Origin: Deuterostichococcus epilithicus
Taxonomy: Eukaryota > Chlorophyta > Trebouxiophyceae > Prasiolales > Stichococcaceae
Reading direction: 5' to 3'
Assembly (NCBI GenBank): GCA_033439295.1
Contig: JAVTLE010000023.1
Coordinates: 3,260,530 to 3,324,529 of the forward strand
Length of the DNA: 64,000 nt
Positions 57,313 to 64,000 of the stretch are shown here, piece by piece; position 1 is the stretch's first letter; each line of letters begins with the position of its first letter. The position numbers were made by a program, and so were the translations under genes. The notes beneath the pieces are model-generated. The model did not search any database. It saw nothing but the letters and a program-made list of their open reading frames with translations, and had not been told where the DNA came from.

Positions 57313-58328
57313 GGGGAGGGCCTGTGCACGTGGATTTTGGCTGGTTTAAAGAGGTGCAATCGCTGGTGCAGTGAATGAAGCAAACGAAGGGTAGAAGACA
57401 GCCGCGAGGCCATGAGATCGATTTTACTTGCTTTTGCATGGGTCTTATCACTATCTCCGATGTGCGAAGGGAGTGTCGACGCCAATCCGTGGTTGTTGGC
57501 AGATGCATATATGATGCGCTGTATGTGGCTATTGCGCAACATGCGCGGACAAAAGCTCGCTGCTGCTGTCTGCGCCCGCAGCACGCATGAGGAAACGACA
57601 TTTAACCTCTCTGACGTTCCAGCGCTGTATGTCCTCGCTTACGTGCACATAGTCCGATTGTACAGGTCCTGCTGCAGAAGGCCTCGACTGCTCCAAGAAC
57701 AACATCTGCTACAGGGCTGCACAGACAAAATGGCTGGCTCCTCCGCACGCCGCGTTCCGTCTGCCATCTGGTCAAGTTTGAGACTTGCTTCATATAGATT
57801 GCTCTCGTGTTCAGCGTCCATCCCGCAGTTTTCCCGCCTGGCGACCTCAGTCAACGCTCAGCGGGGTATGAGTTGCCGGACTGCCTTTCGATCGCAGCTG
57901 GTTAAAGTCGCAGAACAGAGGTTCAATCGCAAAGTCATGTATAGGATCAATGCATTCATCGCCCAGCATCAGAAGCAGAGGATCGGAACTCGATCGGCGA
58001 CGGGTCGGACGTGCTGACTATGATTGCCCACGCAGTGCGCCTGCGTCTTGGTAACAACTGGTATCTGAAGCTGGATGTCCTGCTTGCATGATGCCATTTG
58101 ATATTCTTTCCGCAACCTGCCTGAAGTCTGTCCAATCTTGCAAGGAACACATGAGAGTGCTTTCCACTGTGCGCTGTGCGACATAGCAGTGATGCAAGTG
58201 TGCCAAATTCCACTCGGAGGGAGGATGTCAATTTCAGTGCAGGCGCCCCCGCTATTCCTACTGGTGCTAGCAGCATCTGTCGCGACGTGCGCAATTAAGA
58301 GCTCCCCCGGGCAGCGCCTGTCTCTTCA
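57313..58328. other. 1.0-kb intergenic region
   Basis: Between two plus-strand genes. An ATG frame at 57412-58017 (201 codons) starts with a signal-like hydrophobic run (RSILLAFAWVLSLSPMCEG) but then shows no conserved domain; left uncalled as probably chance. Confidence 0.4.
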
Positions 58329-61300
58329 ATGCAAGCCTGCAGCCCGGTAGCTATGATAGCCACGATGGTGCTGGTGGCGCTCTTCGCTGCGGTGCACGGT
58401 CAGTCCAACGGCGCACAACCGGCAGCGCCGCCCCCGCCGGTGGCGGTGTCGACAGTGGTAGCCATCGAGGCCGGCCAGCAGGCGGCTGCAGCGGAGTCCG
58501 CATATGTGCAGCAGGTCACCGCCAAGGCGTTCACGGCCCAAGCCGCCGGCGTGCTGCAGGCGGAGGCCTTCTCCTGCAACATATCCGCCTCGGAGGTGCA
58601 AAGCGTTGCGCCTCCTTTAGCTCGTCGTACTCAAGCTAAGAGCCAACCGCACGCACAAGCACAACGTGCCTGACCTTGGCGTGCAGGTCAGCGATTGCGC
58701 TCAGCAGCCTGGCTGGGCAATCCAACGCCCTGTGAGCACGGTGGACCAGCAACAGCAGCAACAGCAGCGTCTGACATGCCCAGGTTCAACACAGAGTATG
58801 TGCGCCTTCGCAGGCTGGAGACCTGGCATCGGCGGTGCTCGCCATTGAGCAGGCGTCAATTTTGGACCTTTCCCTGGGCTTTGTGCCTGCGCTGCCCGAC
58901 CAGTCGCCGCCGGCGCCGGACCCAGAACACTCGCCGCTGGGCGCGGGCGTGGAGGCAGATCATTCCACCAGCTGCGGCAACGGCGTGTGCGAGGACCACG
59001 AGTCGTGCAGCAGCTGCGCGCAGGACTGCAACCGGCCCAACGGCAGGCCATGCCAGCGTGTGGGGATGCTGTACTCCGTCTGGCACTGGTGCGTGATGCT
59101 TGATGGCTTATTCTGAAGTTCGGTTCGCCTGAAGCAGAGTGTCTAAGAAGTGTGTTTGCGAAGTGAGCCGCGCACGCAGCCTGTCTGCAACAGGCAAGAG
59201 CACTGAGGGCTATCGATGACACTCACCCTGCGTGGTCTGAAAGCACACACAGAACTGCCAGGCGATGCGCGGCTGTGTTGCAGGCCGGCGTGGAACGCGG
59301 CGCGGCTGACCAAGAAGATGGGCCGACCGTTTCTGACGGTCGAGAACATCCTGCGGAGCCGGACCGAAAAGTCGGACGGCACCACCTCCGGTCGCTCCTT
59401 CCGCGACGTCGTGTTTGGCAATGGTCTCGCCGGCGAGTCCATGCTGTTCCACTGGCAGGTGTGTGGGCTCATGCCAGCAGGCATGGCTCAGACTTTGCAG
59501 CGATGAGCTCCTGACAAACTCTTTTACAAAAGCGCGAGGCATGCGCACGATGCCAGTTACTCTGTCGTCTAGCAGGCTTCTGCTCTTTCACCTGCGAGCA
59601 AATAGTCTCCCGAACAATGCAGTCGGGCGCCGCCAAGACTGCATGATTGACTGGAATCTCAGCCATCCTCGTTCCACCCTGCAGCACGAGCCAGAGGGCG
59701 GCACCTACTGCATCTATACCCGGCGCAACCCGGGCGAGCTGAACTATAATCACAACCACGAGGGCGCCTACCAGGTGTGTCAAACCATGCTATAGAGAAC
59801 TGTGGCTGGTCATCTTGCATGTTGCCTGGCATGTACAGGATGTTTCAGACACCGCAGCAACAACGAGGCGTCTGCACCTGCGGCTGCGGTCCTGTTAATG
59901 TGACGTGCTACTTTCTGCCAACGTGAACAGGTGTACACAAATCAGCCAGACTGCCCGAACGTTCGCGACACGCTGCGGCGCCACGCCAAGCAGCTCGTTG
60001 CACTCGGCGTTGACCATGTGCTGGTGAGGCCCAGAACCCCTGCACGACTCATCTGGCGGCGACAGAGCTCTGCTTCTAAGCATGCGGCCACTTGCATCCG
60101 ACTTGCAAGTGGATGCGGTACAATGTGCTTTTGGGCTCGGTTTCAAGCTGTAGTCTGAGAGCCGTCCACCTTCAGTATGGATCATCGCTGCAGGTCGACA
60201 TGACCAACCTGCACGACTACTCGGCGACGTCTGACGCCGTTCAGCTGCGCCCTTTCGAGGTCCTCATCGAGGAATGGGCTCTCCTGCGCCGCCAGGTGCT
60301 GTTGCTGTCTTCGACTCCCCTGTAGCAAAGTGCTTTGGGACGAGGCAGAGTTGCCTGTTTTAGTCTGCCGCAATGGCAGCTCTGCGCCTTGCTGGAGCAT
60401 GTAGCTTGACTCATGCGGCGTCCTGCGGCGTCCAACGACGTTCCAAACCTCCCTCCCGTGCTGACCTTCTAAATAAAAATCATGCACGCCAAGAAAACCA
60501 ACCCAACTGCCATCACTCAATTCGAATGGGGCGTGTGAGTCAGGGCATCCGCACGCCGGACATCGCTGCCTGGCAGCGCTTCCCACAGGCGCCTGCCACT
60601 CTGGCGACCACCAAGTGCGTGCAAAAGTCGAGCTCAAGGGTTGTGAGATCTTGAAGCTCATGTGTTAACATCTCAACCAGCGATGGGCGTCACCAGTAAC
60701 ATTCATTTGTTTGGGCACATGAAGTGGAGCGGCGGCTGCAAGCTATCAATGCTGAGTTTACATTCGCGACGCGCGTGATGTGCCAGCCCTGCGAGGCATT
60801 GCAACCTGAGCGCCGTCACAAGTTGCGAGTCACGAGGAACGTTGCCGCCTGCCCCTATCCTCTCTGTGCTCGCCGCACAGGCTGGATCAGGAGATGTACC
60901 CGCGCGTCATGGCGGTGTACAACGTTCCGGCCTACGATCGCATGTTCCTGCGCGATCGTGGCACCGGCCGCAAGATCTTCGCCTACCCAGTGTTCCCTGG
61001 CTTCGACCCCGCCTTCACGGCGCACATCCAGTCCAATGGCGGCCGCAATGACCTGGTCACGGTGCGAGCCTTGGCTAGGCTGCCAAGCCTGCTGCTGCAG
61101 GTCGCAGATACCGGCAATCGTCGTGGCAGGATTGGGGTTGTTTCATGTGAACTTAGGGACAGTATGCTGCTCCAGACGGGTACTTTTCGTCAGGGTGTGT
61201 TCAGCGCACGCTGCTGCACAGATGCAATGATCCAATGAGCCAAAGAAAAGCAGATAAGATCGAGGTCTCTCTGACTCCCAAGATCTGATAGGCATCTTCG

Positions 61301-64000
61301 CAGTCACCTGCAGACCTTGCTTCTGTACTTGTACATGGCTGCCGCCCTTTGTAACAGAACGCCGACCGGCTTCCGCTTCACCCTTGACGCAACCTGTGTC
61401 TGACGTGGGCCGCAGGTGCCGATGTGGGTGCACGGGCAGGGGCAAGGGGAATGGGCATTCATGGCCTTCTGTGTGGGCCCGGGCTTCATCACCGATGCCG
61501 CCTGCAACCAGTCTTCTACCGACAAAACCCAGGTAATGCGGCCGCTGTTGCCAGCCGCTGTGCGTGCAGCGGCCTTGCGCGGCAGGCCTGCGATCCTATG
61601 CCGCAAGCGCGCCTGGCTGCGCATAAGTTGTTTTCAGGTTTTGGTGGACCTTGCAAGTCGCATGACAAGCCTGCAGCCGTGTAGCAGCGGCTGAAAAGCC
61701 TTGATCGACCGCCACGTGAAGCGCCTGAGACTCGTTGGAGAGCTTCAAGACCCTGCAATGTGACCCCGGCTGCAGATCATTGGCGGCAGCCAATTGGCAG
61801 TTTCGCCCAGCTATCAGATATCCTGGGGCAGTAACCCCTGGCAGTCGGCCGGCACCTGGGAGGGCCTCACCCTGCGCAAGCAGTTTACAAAGGCCTTCCA
61901 GGTCCGCTCTGCCGCTGTGCCTTGCACTCCGAACACATCCACTGCGTTGCATCGCCATCTGTGAAGCCTGTCGTGACATACTGCATTTTCGAGGCGCTAC
62001 CTGTAGTCTGCAGAACGATTGGAAGGCGCATGCCCGATAAGTGGGCATCAGAGGGGATTCAAACATGTACCGTGCACGGCAAACCTCGCCAACGCGAGGG
62101 CAGCGTCTTACCAACTGCCGCTCGCCGACTCTGCCGCAGGTGCAGCCGGACTGGCTGTTTCTGTCCTCGTGGAACGAATTCATTGCGCAGCCGGTGGTCG
62201 CGCCACTGCGCTCCATGGGCCTGGAGACAGACTCGACGATCGGCAACCTGGGATTCGTCGACCAGTACGGCACCGCCTTTGGGCGCGACCTGGAGCCGTC
62301 TGTCGAGGGTGGTGATGCGCTGTACCAGGTGTGTGCGCCGCCTTCCTGCGGCTGCCCGCTTCCTGCTTCCCGCGAGGTCCTGCGTCGGGTGTGCCCCGCA
62401 GACGTGCCTGCCAGTAATCCCCTGCTTCGGCCAGTACAGTATCTGGCGCCAACTCGCAGCGCAGGTCCTGTGGCTCACCGAACTTAGTGTGTGGTTTATG
62501 ATGCCTGGGATTGCCGCCGCGTGCCGCCGCGTGTCGTTTGACGATTGACGTTGTTGCATGGTGGGCAGCATGGCCATGCATTGCCGGGAATCCAGACTCA
62601 CGCACCTGCTTCTGTCAATATGGATCCAAAGATGCAGGGGCTGTCGAAGCTGAGCTTCGTGAGAGCAATCGGCGTGAGCAACGCAGTGCTCTGTACTGCG
62701 CAGCTGACGATGTCGTGCGTGTGGGTATGGCGCACCGGCGCGCGCTCCTGCAACGACCCCAGCGAGGCATGCTGCCAAGGTGCTCTGCGCCACTTGCTGC
62801 CTCCGTTCCTGCCTGGATGGACTCAATGCCAGGTGGCTCCTGTACGTGGTGCCGTCAGCTCAATGAATTCTGCATCTGACTTCGTCATTCCTTGTCCTTC
62901 CTGACTTTGTGTGCCTGCTAGGTGGCAATTTTGGCAGCAGATTCCAGTACTACAACAATTACAAGGACGGCACATTCGGCATGTACACCAGGTAGGTGGC
63001 TCTGCGGTCAGATGATGGTGTCTTAAAAGCTTGGATACCTGACAAGACTGCAATGCTGTCGGCAATGCGAGCCCTTCGAGTCCGCGCCAGATGGCTGCAG
63101 CCCCTTTTTGTGAGGACGGCCGCTGGTTGCGAGCAGTTTGTTTCCGATCTCAACGTTCTGCGTGTGTGTGCAGCGCCGTTGGCCCGGCAGCCAGCCGGCA
63201 GCCGCTGTTTGCATGCTCCCTGCTGCCGCCTGGCCAGTCCAATCCGCCGCCGCCGCCGCCGTCGCCGCCGCCGCCCCCGCCTCCGCCGCAGCGCGTGCCG
63301 TCCTCCATCCCGGGTGCGCCTGAGGCTCCAGATGTGCCGCTCCGGCTGTAGGAAGCAGGCGGGCAGCTCCGCCTCTGAGACCGCTGGCCGCCCCGCCGCG
63401 CGACAACGCGACGGCCGCTGCCACGAGGCGCTGCCGCCTCGGGTCCACGACTTGCCGCCTCCTGGACAGATGCCCACAAGCCCGCAGCCGTCGATCTTTG
63501 CTCCGTCGCCCCCAGCAGCTCGTCCGGTAGCAAGGCACGTTCCTCCTGCTGTGGTTTGCTGGCTGTGGAAATTTTAGTGTCCCTGGACCACAGGAAGCCG
63601 CAGCGCGGCGAGGCCAGCAAGGCAGCGCCCTACTGCCAGGAAGGTTAGCAAACGAGTCAGCAAGCCCACCAGATCCACGCCGGTGGGGGGCCAGCCGCGA
63701 CGGCCAGTCGCCAAGCCGGCCGCCAGACCTGTCAGCCGCACCAAGAAGCCGTCAATACGCAAGCCGGCGCAGAGCGCGGCCGCTGGGCGGCCGCGCAAGC
63801 GGCCCTCCAAGCAGCGGCCCTCCAAGCAGCGGCCAATCAGAATGCGGCCCACTAAGAAGCGGCCCACCAAAAAGCAGCCACGCAAACCCACAAAGGCAAT
63901 TAGCAGGAAGCGGCCTACAAATAGGCGGCCCATGCAAGGGCGTCGACGTAGGCCAACTAAGGCAGTCCAGAGAAAGCCCAACAAACCTGCCGCTGCGCGG
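58329..64000 (+). CDS. Secreted GH99-like glycoside hydrolase-type protein with Cys-rich module, Pro linker and basic tail; 3' end beyond window
   Basis: ATG 58329 (or in-frame ATG 58353) starts a signal peptide (MIATMVLVALFAAVHG). A Cys-rich module follows near 58975: SCGNGVCEDHESCSSCAQDC, a motif common in algal extracellular proteins. The large domain then reads VGMLYSVWHW, KMGRPFLTVENILRS, FRDVVFGNGLAGESMLFHWQ, GGTYCIYTRRNPGELNYNHN, DCPNVRDTLRRHAKQLVALG, RPFEVLIEEWALLRRQ, TPDIAAWQRFPQAP, RVMAVYNVPAYDRMFLRDRG, PMWVHGQGQGEWAFMAFC, SYQISWGSNPWQSAGTWEG, and PDWLFLSSWNEFIAQPVVAP. The SWNE block near 62170 and the YYF/WH start recall GH99/WbsX/GH71-type TIM barrels, in which Glu residues of this motif are catalytic; exact family and substrate are inference. 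RFQYYNNYKDGTFGMYT ends the domain near 62990. A proline-rich linker and a basic tail follow. Probably acts in the cell wall or outside the cell. Confidence 0.72.
63170..64000 (+). other. Alternative C-termini: Pro-rich end or Pro-rich linker spliced to Lys/Arg-Pro tail
   Basis: The phase-2 exit at GMYTR/GTAGGT enters the exon at 63170 as SAVGPAASRQPLFACSLLPP, then a poly-Pro run with a single Ser, ending at TAG 63349-63351. A GTGCGC donor at 63314 and a CACAG acceptor at 63591-63593 are in matching phase; using them skips the stop and opens a frame to the window end (about 135 codons) rich in RKRPSKQRPSKQRP and MRPTKKRPTKKQPRKP. No other stop interrupts it. Either end, or both, may be real. 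Confidence 0.6.

Noticed and set aside
57412-58017. 201-codon plus-strand ORF with a signal-like start
   Set aside because: Unspliced, no conserved motif, composition unlike the neighbouring genes' exons; chance frame cannot be excluded without RNA.
60085-60118. Hairpin CCACTTGCA/TGCAAGTGG
   Set aside because: A 9-bp stem with a 7-base loop inside an intron of the GH99-like gene; no family of structured RNA recognised and such stems are expected by chance at this scale.
63574-63984. Minus-strand 136-codon hydrophobic frame
   Set aside because: It is the complement of the RP/KP-rich basic frame on the plus strand; its repeats (FLVGRFLVG) mirror that codon pattern and no splice or start support was found.

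Overview
The window is nuclear DNA from a GC-rich, intron-dense eukaryote, most likely a chlorophyte green alga. Genes are single transcription units broken into many short exons (16 to about 630 nt) by introns of roughly 100-500 bp ending in TGCAG. There are no operons, no Shine-Dalgarno sites and no recognisable tRNA, rRNA, transposase or CRISPR array. An SnRK2-type kinase with NRD in place of HRD, a poly-proline wall-type linker and a TGTAA motif just after one stop codon fit green algae; the species cannot be named from the sequence.

Layout. 1-5395 (-): CTF4/WDHD1, cut by the left edge. 6131-7970 (+): small dual-specificity phosphatase. 8654-19726 (+): CHD3/Mi-2-like chromatin remodeller with an added N-terminal extended PHD finger. 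20258-about 22025 (-): four-pass membrane protein, possibly COPI-associated/TVP15-like. 22838-29590 (+): DEAD-box helicase DBP10/DDX54. 29952-32949 (+): snurportin-1. 34176-37405 (+): SnRK2 kinase. 38640-41736 (+): TPR plus J-domain co-chaperone. 42094-43464 (-): Gly/Asn/Asp-repeat protein made of duplicated exons. 44880-47259 (-): STK19. 48108-54015 (+): kinesin-14. 54857-57312 (+): Gly-rich low-complexity protein, partly unresolved. 58329-64000 (+): secreted GH99-like protein with proline-rich linker and basic tail, cut by the right edge. Most products are housekeeping nuclear proteins (replisome, chromatin, ribosome assembly, snRNP import, DNA repair, spindle). Three pairs are divergent (CTF4/phosphatase, membrane protein/DBP10, STK19/kinesin).

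The most striking feature is not a gene. In at least seven genes, introns or the 3' flank hold decayed partial copies of the neighbouring exon junction, lying about 100-165 bp from the real one. They often keep the splice-site edge (CAG acceptor or GT donor) while the coding frame decays. In the Gly/Asn-rich gene the same kind of exon-plus-intron tandem duplication has given intact, in-frame 87-nt exons, so the window shows both living and dying products of what looks like one process. I call these copies ghost junctions. Full exon joins were worked out by hand, with splice phases checked, for the phosphatase, snurportin, SnRK2 and STK19; other gene models are partial.
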